A stretch of DNA of 64,000 nt from Coleophoma eucalyptorum (lineage: Eukaryota; Ascomycota; Leotiomycetes; Helotiales; Dermateaceae): the NCBI GenBank assembly GCA_026120035.1, contig JALRME010000016.1, forward strand, positions 310,001 through 374,000, given 5' to 3'. Shown one piece after another: positions 48,071-59,643 of this stretch (the first letter of the stretch is position 1; each line of letters opens with the position of its first letter). The position numbers and the translations under genes were made by a program. The notes under the pieces are model-generated. The model did no database searches. It had not been told where the DNA came from and saw nothing but the letters and a program-made list of their open reading frames with translations.

Positions 48071-48898
48071 CTACGTCTTCGAAACGACTTTCTTCGCCAA
48101 TTCACGAAGACTTCCCTCACTCCCGCCTCCCAAATCCTTAAACCCCTTCGCCCAGAACTCCCATCTATCCCAACGCAGTCCTCTCCACTCCCTACCTTCA
48201 AGCTCCTCCAAATCTCCCTGTTTAGCAACCTTCCCATCAAACATCTCCCCCTGCCTTGACCGCTCCTCAAGAACATCCGATGCGTAAAACACCCAAAGAG
48301 CTGCCGTCTCAACATCCAATTTGTGATTTGGAGAAGGGCGTGATTCAAGGGCACTACGCAAGGTCCAGATGCCGTAGAGGGTGAAATCAAAGGCATCGCC
48401 CGGGGTTGACGAGAGGGCCGTGAGACGAGCTACAAAGGAGTTGAGATTCCTCCATCTCAGGGCATCCTCTTCCGTCTCAGGATCTAGAGCAGGTGTACGT
48501 CAAAAGACCTGTCTTCTACAGACAATGGGCAGGAAGGACCTACTCATGTTCCAAAATTCTCGCAGCGTCGGGCCGAGCACCGGTAGCCGTTTCCACTCCA
48601 CAGCCTGACCCCAAAGCAGGGCGCTCTCCCCGTCGCCTTTCTTTGGCCCCTCTCTCATCGAAACCTGCCTTACAAACTCGACCAGCTCGCCCTGTTCTTC
48701 ATGCCGTGTCTCACTCGCCACGAGGACCACATCTCCCCACGCTGCCCAGAGAGCACTTTCTAGCGACCTCTCAGTCTCTTCTGGGCTATTTATTGCTTCC
48801 TCAACGGGTTTTGTGAATTCTGAGATTTTGGTGGAAAGTGGCTCTTGGCTTGACTTGAGGAGGGTGGCAAAGACGGGGTTTTGGATAGTTCTGTTCAT
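48071..48898 (-). CDS. DUF3632 family protein
   Basis: Exons 48544-48898 and 48071-48483 give 255 residues; the intron is 60 nt with donor GTAGGT and acceptor CTCTAG. The start at 48898 was chosen over an upstream open frame that reads like leader. The pattern ALWAAWGDVVLVASET, then LVEFVRQVSMREGP, then WRNLNSFVARLTAL and AALWVFYASDVLEERSR matches the all-helical DUF3632 family, widespread and multi-copy in ascomycetes, with no known role. Cytosolic by lack of signals. No operon-like context. Confidence 0.85.
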
Positions 48899-49829
48899 TG
48901 TTACTATAGGGAGATGTAGCTTGTAGCCAGTTGGGGAGCGAGATTGAGATTGAAGAGAGATACGATTGAGGGGTAGGAACAAATTGAGGAATGGGAATGT
49001 GAAGATGGGTTTTCATGCAGGTTTATCACATGTCCTTACCATGAAGGGCAGTTCTGAAAAGAAAGTTCTGTGGTCAGTGCTTGGGACAAAGACGATGGGA
49101 ATCGTGATCGCCGATCCAAGGAGGAAACCGTGAGGCACAGCCATGTCGGCTTCACATCAGGCACAGGAAGTAAGCCGAGATGACAGAAAGCGATCTACAC
49201 AACATCGAGAACCAATCAATAAGTCACGACAAGCTCCCCTGGAAACCAAACGGCGTTGTTTTCCCATCTGCCGATCCCTCACCTACGCACCTGCCGCATT
49301 GCGCAACAAACTCCCTCCACCCGCTTTGCACTAAAGACCCACAGAACACTAAAATGGCTGGCTCCTTGTTTAATAATATAACCTTATATTTACCCTTATC
49401 TCTATCTATACTCCCGCTCCAAGCGAGCTGTACGCCTTTGGGAAGGAGACTTGCTGACGGTACATCGTGTTTCCGAGTCATGCATTGGCGAGAGGCCTTG
49501 GAAGTTGGGATATCATCCACCTTCCCATTTTGAAGTCTTGGCTTTTCTTGGATGCTTGGATTCAGTGCTGCTGTTAAGAGGTCGATGCCGTTCATACTTT
49601 ATGATCTGCTGTTGAAGACTGGCGAGTCGTCGGTGTTGGCCGATCCTAGGCAAATCAAGTTCCCATGTGTTGTGCAGAAGTATTTGCAGGAAGGTCGGTC
49701 TTTTTGACGGAGATGAGATGGAGTGTTTACGAGGGGATAGCCAATATATAACCCCATTCTCAAACCTTCACATCTGATACTCTACCCACACTAACGCCTT
49801 CTCCTATTGTCAGCTACCACTAAGCGACC
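48899..49829. other. Divergent intergenic region, DUF3632 gene and RNase
   Basis: 931 bases with the promoters of two outward-facing genes. Short frames only; none supportable. Confidence 0.55.
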
Positions 49830-50327
49830 ATGTTGTCCATCAGCCCACTCATCGTCCTCCTTCTCCCGCTCTCTCTCGCCTCGCCTATCACCCTCGAAAG
49901 TAGGCAGTCCGCAACAACATGCGGTACCGTCGCATACACAGTCAAAGATGCGACCAACTGTCGTAACGCAGCCTACAGCTATTACGGACAAGGCGGCACG
50001 GCAGGAGGATCAACATACCCTCATACTTACAACAACTATGAGGGCTTTAGTTTCTCTGTTTCGGGACCATACCTAGAGTTTCCACTCGTGAAGAACGGCG
50101 CATATGATGGAGGTGTGTGATCTCCGAAGTTCCTTGGCCTCTAGATGTGTATTGAGGATGAGAAGCTCAAAGAAGATTCTTGTTGATTTAGGAGACTGAC
50201 ATTTCTTGTGATAGGTTCTCCAGGTGCTGATCGATGTATCATCAGTACCAGTGGTTCATATGCCGGAGCTATCACTCATACAGGTGCTAGTGGGAACAAC
50301 TTTGTAGGCTGCAGTGGTACAAGCTGA
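49830..50327 (+). CDS. Secreted guanyl-specific ribonuclease (RNase T1/N1 family)
   Basis: Exons 49830-50112 and 50215-50327 give 131 residues. A signal peptide with a Leu-rich core spans about residues 1-17, followed by a short propeptide ending near Arg25. The mature part has the family signature, and all catalytic positions are kept: Tyr63 and His65 in [11 protein letters not shown], the general base Glu83, Arg101 in GADR, and His116 in [11 protein letters not shown]. These enzymes cut single-stranded RNA after guanine outside the cell, for phosphate or nitrogen scavenging; in plant-associated fungi relatives may also act as effectors. Four cysteines (31, 44, 102, 127) could form two disulfides. 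Confidence 0.94.
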
Positions 50328-50722
50328 TCAAACTGGCTTAAAGAGCTGGCCGTTTACTGGCTGTTTGAATTCAACACGAAATTCTTTGATATCTTTCGTT
50401 GAGATTTTTCAGATGGCCCTTGGACTGTGCTGATATTGGAATCTGACTCTCATGCGTTCCGCAGAAGTGATAAATTTGGATGTTAAGTCCAGTTGACCCT
50501 GGTATCTGAGATTCTCTATTCCTAATCCATACAATTCGGTACTGTACACGTCAGCAACTTTGCTTTCCGTACGTTCTTTTTCCTGTATCATATCCTTCGC
50601 TTATCATACAGTCTCCTTTCCTAAACATGCCATAATTTGAATACGCCAATGCCGTGCGCGGATGACGTTCATCGCGAGAGCGCAATAATGCGAAGTAATT
50701 TCGTACCTCCATATACTTACAA
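50328..50722. other. Convergent intergenic region
   Basis: 395 bases between the RNase gene and the synthetase gene; the 3' flanks of both. No gene seen. Confidence 0.6.
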
Positions 50723-52377
50723 CTAACAGTCACACCTTCCGACCCATCGAGGAAAAGTAACGACCTCTTTGATGTTTGGAACGCCGGCCAAGTACGCCAA
50801 CAATCGATCAAATCCAAGTCCAAAACCACCGTGGGGAACACTGCCCCACTGTCTCAACTCGGCATACCATTTCAATGGGCCTAACATCGCACCTGTTCCG
50901 TTTTGGTCGTCTTTAATCAACTTAAGCTCTCGCATTACCTTGATGAGTTCATGGGCGCGGTGTTCACGCATGGAACCCCCAGCGATTTCGCATAGTTCCG
51001 GGACCAGCAGATCGAAGCAATCAACTGTCTCCTGGCCAGAAGCCGCTCCAGCGCTGGGAAGCATGTAGAAAGGTTTGATCGGCTTCGGATAGCCAGTCAC
51101 AAAGACCGGCATTCCTTTGCCGATCGTTGAAGCAATGTATTTTTCGTGCTCCGCTTGAAGCCCTTCTCCCCAGACAGGCTTGTGCGTGAACTTGCTTTGC
51201 TGCAAAATCGCGATAACTTCTGTGTATGATATCCTAGGCCATGATGGTGCCATCATGCCTTTCCACCTTTTCTCAAGCTCAGATTCCAGTACCTGATCTT
51301 TGACTACTCCTTCAGGCTTTGATCTCGCCCCGTGTAGGATTTCTTGCCCGACTTGAGATTCGTACAAATTCATCGTCAGGTTGCGTAGCATGTCTTCAGT
51401 GAGATCCATTAGACTGTTCATGTCATCAATGAAGGGCATTTCCACTTCAAGCATATAGAATTCGCTCAAGTGTCGAGCCGTTTCACTCTTTTCCGCTCGG
51501 AAGGTGGGAGAGAGTGTCCATACATCACCCACCGATTGAGCCAATGCCTCGAGATGCAATTGACTCGAGACCGTCAGATACTTCCGCGACCGAAAAAAGG
51601 ACCCGTCATCTTCTGCACTGACAGCTTCTTTCCTATCCTCCCTCGCAGATAGCCAGAATACTTCTCCTGCTCCTTCACAATCCGACGACGTGACTATAGG
51701 AGGGTGGGTTTGTGTGAAGTCTCGGTCTGCGAAAAACCGCGTGAGTTGGGCAATGCTTTGAGACCGGAATCGCAGCATAGCGGCATTGAAAGGAGTTCGA
51801 GATCTTATGTGAGGCATGGCTCGGAGGTTCTCGGGAGATTGATACTTCTTTTGTAGCGGGTAATCCTGCCAATTTGAAATGAGTTTGGAACTGCCAGCAG
51901 TAAGGGGTGGATGACTCAAGCGAGCCTTACTTACTTCCGCACTGGAAGGTCCCATGATCTTGACATCCTGGACATAAAGCTCGTGGCTCTGATGTTTAGA
52001 TTTGGGCGTGCCTCGCCATAGTCCAGTAAGACGGACTGCGGCTCCATTGGAGAGACTGGCGTGTGATGGTCAATATTTAGGCCCCAAGACAGACGGCAGG
52101 ATCAATCAACACACCTTTCGGCCTGAGATGGTGTGAGAGTGGCCTGTAAAGTCTCCATGCTCGACCCATCCATAATGGCCGCAAAAGAGACACTCTTCTG
52201 ATTACGAATCGAGCGGACCCAGCCGTTGACGACGACGCCTTCGGGATCGGGTTCCTTGGAGTTGAGAAGCTTAGCGACAGACCAGGCTTTCGGGACATAG
52301 CTTCTTGCAGAGGAGTGAAACCCCTTGGAATGGTGCAATGCCGCTCGAGAGCATGTTGCAAAGCATGAAGGAACCAT
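50723..52377 (-). CDS. Mitochondrial asparaginyl-tRNA synthetase
   Basis: Exons 52115-52377, 51935-52055 and 50723-51865 give 508 residues. It is a class IIb synthetase charging tRNA-Asn. The N-terminus is Ser/Arg/His-rich without acidic residues (CSRAALHHSKGFHSSARS), a typical mitochondrial presequence. An OB-fold anticodon domain (VVNGWVRSIRNQKSVSFAAI) precedes the catalytic domain with motif 2 (SPTFRAEKSETARHLSEF) and motif 3 (GFGLGFDRLLAYLAG). The 69-nt second intron (51866-51934) is a multiple of three and has no stop, so an unspliced message would still encode a longer protein; splicing restores the conserved SAEDYPLQKKYQSPENLR. Confidence 0.94.
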
Positions 52378-54894
52378 GCCAGCGTTGCGGCGATCGCAGC
52401 GGTAGTGTGGCCTAGAAGGACGTGACAGACAGAGGCAAACAGGATGAGGCGGCCCTCGGAGGAGGGATGAGCTGGATCCGGATTCAAATAAGGTAGGGAA
52501 AAGGCTGAGAGGGGATCGACGGTGAGGCCAGGGAGATTGAGGTGAGATGAATTGATATGTATGATACTCGAGTAATTATGGGATCAAATCAAACGAAATG
52601 CGACGAGGCTGAGGCTGGCAGCTGAGGCTGAGATTCTGATACGGGGGAAGCTCTTTCGAATGCAGCAAGCAGGCCAGCAAGAGAAAAAAAGAAAGACAGG
52701 ACGACGCGCCGACGCGGGTTCCGCACTCACGCGATGCAGCTAGGCCCAGACGAGCTAGGATGTAACGACGGATGGACCTGACAGGGACGGCGGGGACTGG
52801 CTGGCGGAAGGGCGGAATACCAGATCCGCCCCGCCGTCGTCAACCCCAGTCCCAGGTCATGACCGCACATACCACACGCTACACCGAGCATATAGGAAAA
52901 AGGCAGAACTGGTCCCGATGGCAAAGAGGAACTGGTCCGAGCCAACAGTAAAAAGCAACAGCCGAAATGCTTCACTTACGGCCTCTTCGAATGATGCCTC
53001 ATTGTGGCCTCCCTTCGTCCCTTCTGGTGTTTCATAGTCATTCCCATTCACACCCACCCCACTCACTTTCTGTCACTTCCTGCAGCTGTCACAAAAAGGA
53101 AAATGGAGACAGGACCACAGGCCAGTCCAGCATAGTTACCTCCATGCCCACCCAACGCAGGAAACAGCATCTGCGCTTGTGCCTTCTTCTGCGTCGATGG
53201 CTAAACAGCCTCTCGATGCCTTCTCCCCAATCCCCGACCTCTGCATCGTGGATAATTTGTCAAGCATCAGTCCATCGAGACTTTCTTTCCCATTCCTTGA
53301 AAGCCTCAAACCCATCCATGATGCATCATACCATGTCCCCCCATGGCTGCCCAGGCACATGCGTGCGAACCTAGTCGGCCAACGGCGGCGTGTCTGACCA
53401 CCTCACGTCAAATCAATCAACATGGCGAAGGGCCTTCTCCCTGCCTTCACGAGGCTACTCGCAGCTGCTCTGCCTCGGTCTTGACATCACAGTCCTACTA
53501 GCAGAGCATGCCTTACCGTTCCATTCTGCAGGATCAGTGGTCCCTTGCTATGTCTCTGACTTTCCGAGAGAGAATGCGGAGAAATGGCGGCCAGATCCGA
53601 GCCAAAGTGACAAGATTAGACAAGAATTGCCTATCCTCGACACAAACTTTGTCCTTGCTGCACCACAATTCTCTAGGGTGGCTCGAGGGTGGTTGAGAGT
53701 GCTTTCCTGGATCAGCTGCTCCTTGACTTTTCGGAGTTGGCAGCGGCACAGAGCGGTCTGAGTGGCCGTGGAAAGTTTCAATCAACCCCCGATGCTTGCG
53801 ATTTGCTTGCGGCTCCCTTGCCCGGCTATTCGTTTTTTCTTGCCTTTTCTTATGCTGCGTCCCTCCTTCCCTCCCTTCCTCGATCCCCGGTACCCCAGTT
53901 TGGGCGCACCCTATCGCGAGACCTTTTCAAACGCATCTTGCAGCCATCCATTCTGAGAAAGGCTAAGGATGGTATGAGGTCGGCATGACAGATCGGATTT
54001 TCCCACCTCGCCAATCTCACTGTCTTATGCTGGTGAGATGCTGCACCCTCTGCTTGTGAGCTCTTGGATCTGGTGCTCACGGCTGTCTGCAGATGTATGC
54101 AATGCAATGCAATGCGAGCTCTCAGATCCTCAATCGTTCTACCGGTAGAAGAGAAAAGGTGGAAGGGGTATTACAAAGGAGTGATGGGAGAATCCAATTT
54201 ATCTCTGGCTACTTTGCCTTCTTGTGCAGGAACCTTCATTCAACGTCTCCATCCTCGACCGTTCTCGAAGCTTCAACGGCAGGACGTTATCGTCATTATT
54301 CCCGCTACTACTGCCACTTGACCTGCCAGCCCTTGCCATGGTCACCGCTAGTACAGACTTCGTTTGACACAGTTAATCTTTTTAATCCTCAAATCAACGG
54401 CAGAGTAGATCTCACCGTTCCGTTGCCTTAAGCAGCCCTACAGGTGCCAATAATTTGAATCACATTTGAGCCGCCCTGATCTTCCGCGGTAGCGAAGCGG
54501 TAGTGCCGGCAGGTTTGGTGGAGGTTGTCTTGTAAGTACCGTCCGTTCGTACTCACATTGTTTTTTTCTGCTCATGGCACTTTTTTTATTTGATTTGATT
54601 ATCTTTCTTTTTATTTTATCGTGGAATGTTGGGCTTGGTGTCTATCGCCCTGCTTGGTCTCCTATGTTGGAGGAATCCCAAATAGTACCTATATATTCCT
54701 CGACCACCCACCCATGTCCGTAGATACATTCCATTGTACTTCCTAAGAGCTTCTTTGCAGATCAGGACCGTTTTGCTCACATCACCCAAAAGTATCCATT
54801 CTAACGTACTACACCTGAGCATTCCCACAATCAGGGACAAGGCTATTGTCGTCGTCGCATCAAATCTCCAACACTTTCCCACTGTCCTCAAGTC
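52378..54894. other. Intergenic between synthetase and PARG-like gene
   Basis: 2.5 kb between outward-facing genes. It has several long but patternless frames on both strands in GC- and CT-rich sequence (for example 53389-53760 and 53689-53988); I see no protein family and no linked exons. Promoters and long leaders are the likely content. Confidence 0.5.
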
Positions 54895-55967
54895 ATGCCA
54901 TCATCTCGACCGAAACCTTCTGAGGTCGCCGTTGAGGCAAAACGTGAATTCATCCCCTACATCAAGCATCACTTCGCTAAAGAATGGCCAACACACTCCT
55001 ATCTCTGCTATTCCGAGTCACTGCCACGATCACAACCTGATCGTTCTCGGCATTGCCGCTTTGGTGAGTGCGCTCTGTCAATTCTCGAGTTACTTACTCA
55101 CATAATCAGCCTTCTATGAACGTGATCCAGTAGATGTTGCCCTTGATTGGTATGAGGCAGACGGAAATAGCATTCCAGTTATCATGCCCGCAAATGAGAA
55201 GCGGCCTGGTGGGGATTGGGAAGCTGGAGTCATGTCACCCGAAGAGTGTTTATGTCGAAGAAGTACGTTGTATGGGGCTCTCACTACACCTGGCCCAGAA
55301 TCGGGAGAATCGTCACATTATCCCATTCCACCAAAGGCAGGCATTTTTTCCGAGAAAGTCGGTATGTTTCATCAGGTCCTAAAGTCACGAGATCATAACT
55401 TACTCTGTGAAAGTCGTCTTCAGATCGGGACCAGAAAAATACTCGATCTGGCCGATGAAAGACTACAAAGGTTTGTCTGTTCTTCACTGTCCTTTAAATA
55501 TTACTCATGCAATTCTAGCTCTGCCTATTATTTCAGTCGTACCTGTCCGACGCCCTAAGCTCGATACTAGTGGCAAAAAATACTCATTCGATGATGAGCG
55601 TGAGCTCATGAGAGAGAAGATCAAGACCGCTCTTCGTATCGCAGTCTTCTATAGATACCCACAGATTGTGATCGGTTCATTTGGTCTTGGACCAGGATTT
55701 CGAAATCCCCCGCTCGAGGTCGCTAATATGTGGAAGCATGCTTTGATCGACGATCCCGAGTTCGCTGGCCACTTCTCGGACGCCGTGTTCGCCTTCGATC
55801 CTCAGGACACTGGCGCTTCAAGCAGCAGTTCAAGTAGTAAATCGAAGAGCAAGAGTGGAAGCAGCTCCAAAAGTAGCTCGTCAAGCTCGAGTAGCTCGGC
55901 GAAGAGCGATTTGGCTGTTTTCGAATATGTCTTCAAGCCGGCCAATATCCATGGTGCTTATCGATAA
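54895..55967 (+). CDS. TIGR02452 / microbial-type PARG family protein
   Basis: Four exons (54895-55063, 55110-55361, 55414-55470, 55519-55967) give 308 residues. The family is macrodomain-like and includes poly(ADP-ribose) glycohydrolases. The phosphate-binding and catalytic loop is seen as RPGGDWEAGVMSPEECLCRRS near residue 90, close to the family GGG-x(6-8)-QEE signature, with the two Glu kept but Asp for the third Gly and Pro-Glu-Glu for Gln-Glu-Glu. The later IVIGSFGLGPGFRNPP stretch is the second ligand loop, and AFYRYPQ-type helices flank it. Near residues 250-285 a Ser/Lys-rich low-complexity run is inserted before the last strand (FEYVFKP). Likely removes ADP-ribose from proteins; substrate unproven. 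Confidence 0.85.
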
Positions 55968-57760
55968 GTTACCTTTCGCTACTTAATGCACTTGATTGCA
56001 AGACCACTTATTTGTATGCTGCGCAATCATCTCAAAACAACACGCCATTTTCGATTGTTCAATACGCATTCATTCGACATGAATATGCCTTCTGTTCCTA
56101 TTTCTCAAATTTCCTCGGCACGCCCCCAAATCGCCAAGGCGTGTTGTGTTGTCTCTGGAATTGATTTTCTACTCATTCTGGGTTCTATTCTGCGATTTAT
56201 TTTGGAGTTCGCATTGCCTAAGGGGTTTCTGGGTTCAATGGACAAGAGGCACCAAAACAAAGAGGTCCTGACAGAGCAATCTACCGATTTTCCTTCTAAC
56301 TCAATTTAGTTTTTGGCTTCAATATATGTAACAACGTAGCTTACACTCAATTTATTTCGCTGGTCAGGAAGATATGGAGAAGTTGCTTGTACAACCCATT
56401 GTATTATTTTTACTTTAGCGGCATGGAACGCCGAAGGGAGCATGTTTTAACGAATTCACTCATACCATACATTACCAGCTCTTGTAGCCAGCATGAAGTA
56501 GTCTATTTCAATGGAATATTTCGTCCTTTTTATGGGGTTTATTGGGATATCTTAGATCAGCATGTCATGGCGAGTTGTTTGCCATCTACCAAGCATTGAC
56601 CAGGTTGACCTTAGAATTGAGACTTAGTGAGGTCCTTACTTACCCCTCTTTGCAACAGTCGCCACGACCTTGCACAATACAAAAGCTAGGCAAGCATGGT
56701 ATTCCCAACCCTCTCACACATAGCCAATTCAGTAAGGTAGATCAAGCGCTCTAGAGATATCATTAAATATCACAAGCACACATACACATAGCGTACAGAC
56801 TCGTACGAGATAGAAAACAACATCTGTCGATATCCAGCTAGGCAGTCGCTTGCCACCATCTATCTGTCTCTCGGTTCCTTCATCCGTCCAACCCGCCAGC
56901 AAGCCGCATGTCAAGGAATCCGATCTGTCAGAACCCTTGAAGTTCCGGTCATTTGGTCTTGCATAGCACCAATGACCAGTCCGGGGCTCCAGACCCTAGG
57001 GTGGCGGTGAGCAAACCGTACAAGAACACAGCATACCCGCAAGTGCATCGCAAATGCACCATAAGTCACCCGAGGAGAACGATCATACGAAGCACCAACA
57101 TACGACATGCGCCCGGTGCTTTGAAGGCTGTGGTACATGCAAGCGATTGTATGCATCTCTGGTTTTTGCTTCTATGCGTGCCAGAGTTATTTATCCTGGC
57201 GAGGGTGGGAAAAGAAGCGGAAGGAAGGAAGGGGATTTTTGATAATTAATTTTCTTGCGCTATGCGTGTGAATGGGTTCTCGAGCTCTTGTGTCATGGAT
57301 ATGTTTGTATCCTGGTAGGGCTCAGGAACGGGTGAGTTACTACCCAACAACTTACGACAGCGGTTTTAAAAACCGTTGGAGAAAAGAGGAAAACTTGATT
57401 AAAGCTGTTTGCTATTTTTGAAACCACTTTTGATTACTTCCGCTGATACCAAATCAGAACTTAAAGATATCTGCAACTTGAATACTTTAGGGTAATTCAT
57501 TGGAGATTCTGCCGCAACCATCAGCTCTAGCATTATGGGCCACAAACTGAGAATTCTATTTATTGACTATGGCATTCCTGATTGAACTTGTTTAATTTTA
57601 GACTAGATCATAAGTATCCTATAGATTTATTTTAGGCGGGAAGGTGAAGTCAAATTTCGAGGCATCGGAGATGTGGGTATATACAAGGAACTTTCGGCCG
57701 AAAAGAATTTGATGGTTCAAGTAACAAATTAAGCGATTTAAGCATCAAACAGATCAAACA
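55968..57760. other. Intergenic before tRNA-Lys
   Basis: 1.8 kb without a supportable gene. The frame at 55986-56309 follows the PARG-like stop directly and is most likely 3' untranslated sequence. Confidence 0.5.
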
Positions 57761-57844
57761 GCCCGGCTGGCACAATTGGTTAGCGCGTGGGCCTTTTAAA
57801 CAAAGAGCAGCCCAAGGTTGAGAGTTCGAGCCTCTCGTCGGGCG
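57761..57844 (+). tRNA. tRNA-Lys (anticodon TTT) with short intron
   Basis: Acceptor GCCCGGC pairs with GTCGGGC (one G-T pair). The D arm holds CAATTGGTTAGCG. The anticodon stem TGGGC pairs with GCCCA, loop CTTTTAA gives anticodon TTT, and about 10 extra bases (AACAAAGAGC region) sit one base after the anticodon, the standard place for eukaryotic tRNA introns. T arm GAGAGTTCGAGCCTCTC is perfect. T-rich sequence follows about 13 bases later. Confidence 0.95.
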
Positions 57845-59643
57845 ATCAACATTTTTGACTATTTTCTTTTTAGCTGATCCATTTTGAAGGCCTCAATAGT
57901 ATTCCTTCCAAATTGATATATTTTTGCCTTCGGTCGCATACTTCCGACTCCAGTATGCTAAGCGAATCATTCCATGCCAGCATAAGCTCGTAGATGGGTC
58001 TGAAGTCTCGTGACCACCTTACAGATATTACTTTTAAGTCACAACTCTCTGCGGCTTTAAGTTTATTAACGGGTCTTCCTACAAGTAATAATTATCTTTT
58101 TATTCTTTTCCGACTTAAACTGCTCCCCGTTTGATAAAATTTGTCGCATTGACACCATTTTAAACTGCCGGAAAATGCCTCTCCTCAGAACATGTCACCA
58201 GCTGGCTTAGATTCGCTCACTCACAGCTTAAGGCAAATGCACAACAGTTCGGATGTAAGGATCTTACCTCGAAACCAGGTTCCTTAGAAGACTTGGAATG
58301 TCAATTGCAGCAACCTTGAAAGAGTTTCATTTGAGTAGATGTGCTTTTGCGAGCCAAATATTGCGCTATCTCGATAAAGCTAAGCACGTATTATCTAGTA
58401 TAGGACCTACTTCTCACCATTAAAAGGGGGTGTTATGTGGCCTGTAATGACTTACTCCGAAGCCCATAGCATTTCCGAACAAAAAACCAATTATGACGTA
58501 CTCCAAAAAGCGAATCCAATTAGTCAGCATAAATATCAAGCAGAGGCCATGGTTAAAACTAAGAATAAAATGTGCTTCAAAGCTTTCCAGGCATTAAAGC
58601 TGATAGAAATTACATAGTCTTGCAAAAGTCTGGTTACTGTATGAGAGACCCCCTTTTTCATACTTGTTTTGTGGTGTGCTGCATAGGCGGATTCAGCCAA
58701 GAAGTAAATGATTGCATTGTGTACCACAGAGAGTAAAAGGCATTGTCACAGCCGACAGAAGATCTGTTTGAGTCATCAGTTGATACTTCCGGGGTTAAAT
58801 AAGCGAATGCCAAAATCGAAGCCGGTAGACTAGGCCGTATGCAGGAACTTGACAGTAAACGTCTTAGTGATGGCAAAACATGGTTCCTTCTGTTGAGATA
58901 AGAAGCCATGTGCAGTCATGAACCAAGACCTAAGTTAGACATAGACTAATCGGATGTTTTGAAAACATTTTTTCTTCTCAAAGTTCTGAAACCTTCATCA
59001 ATGTTAGTTTGTGGGTCTTTCATATCGTATTTACCTCTGGATATCAACCAAACCACATGTCTCGTCTCGGACGTATTGGCTTGCTAGCAGCGTTTAGTTC
59101 GGAAAGAAGGAAATGGTAAAATGAATCATCCATGTACCTGAGAGTATAAGTCACTAGATACACTTCAAATCATGTCGTACTGCTGTCACATCACGATCCG
59201 AGGCCTTTAAATGCTTGGCGTCGAAGTCGATGAAAGTTAAGCGAGCAAGCGATGTCAAAGGTGCCCACCTTTATGAAAGCATCAGCCCATAATTAGAGCA
59301 AACCCTTCCTTCGCTGAAATGCTCGTGCATTCACGATCCAGCAGTTTCGGACCAGTATAGCAATTACTCTGACTTGGGGTGGAGCAAGTTTTTCATTCAG
59401 CAGGCTGAAACGTCCATGCAGGCCTAATTGATCCTTCCAACTCAGCCGCGCTCGTGAGTCGCGCGGCCACTTAATTGGTCGGTGTTAAGCTCAGGGCTTC
59501 TTTCTTCTCGATGATATAAGACGACAGCCCGGAGTCAAATACCGGAGCCCATTGATCTTAGACTTCGGTAATTGAGTACCGTTTTCAGCGGATTGCACTT
59601 CACTTACTTCATACTTTATAATTCTATCTTTCTCACACTTATA
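57845..59643. other. AT-rich intergenic region
   Basis: 1.8 kb. Stops are dense in all frames. No exon chain or RNA gene was recognised. Confidence 0.55.

Noticed and set aside
52800..54430. Several long frames on both strands
   Set aside because: They overlap one another in GC/CT-rich sequence, have no recognisable protein pattern, and cannot be linked by splice sites.
55986..56309. Open frame after the PARG-like gene
   Set aside because: It starts 18 bases after a stop and has no family pattern or splice links. Likely 3' untranslated region.
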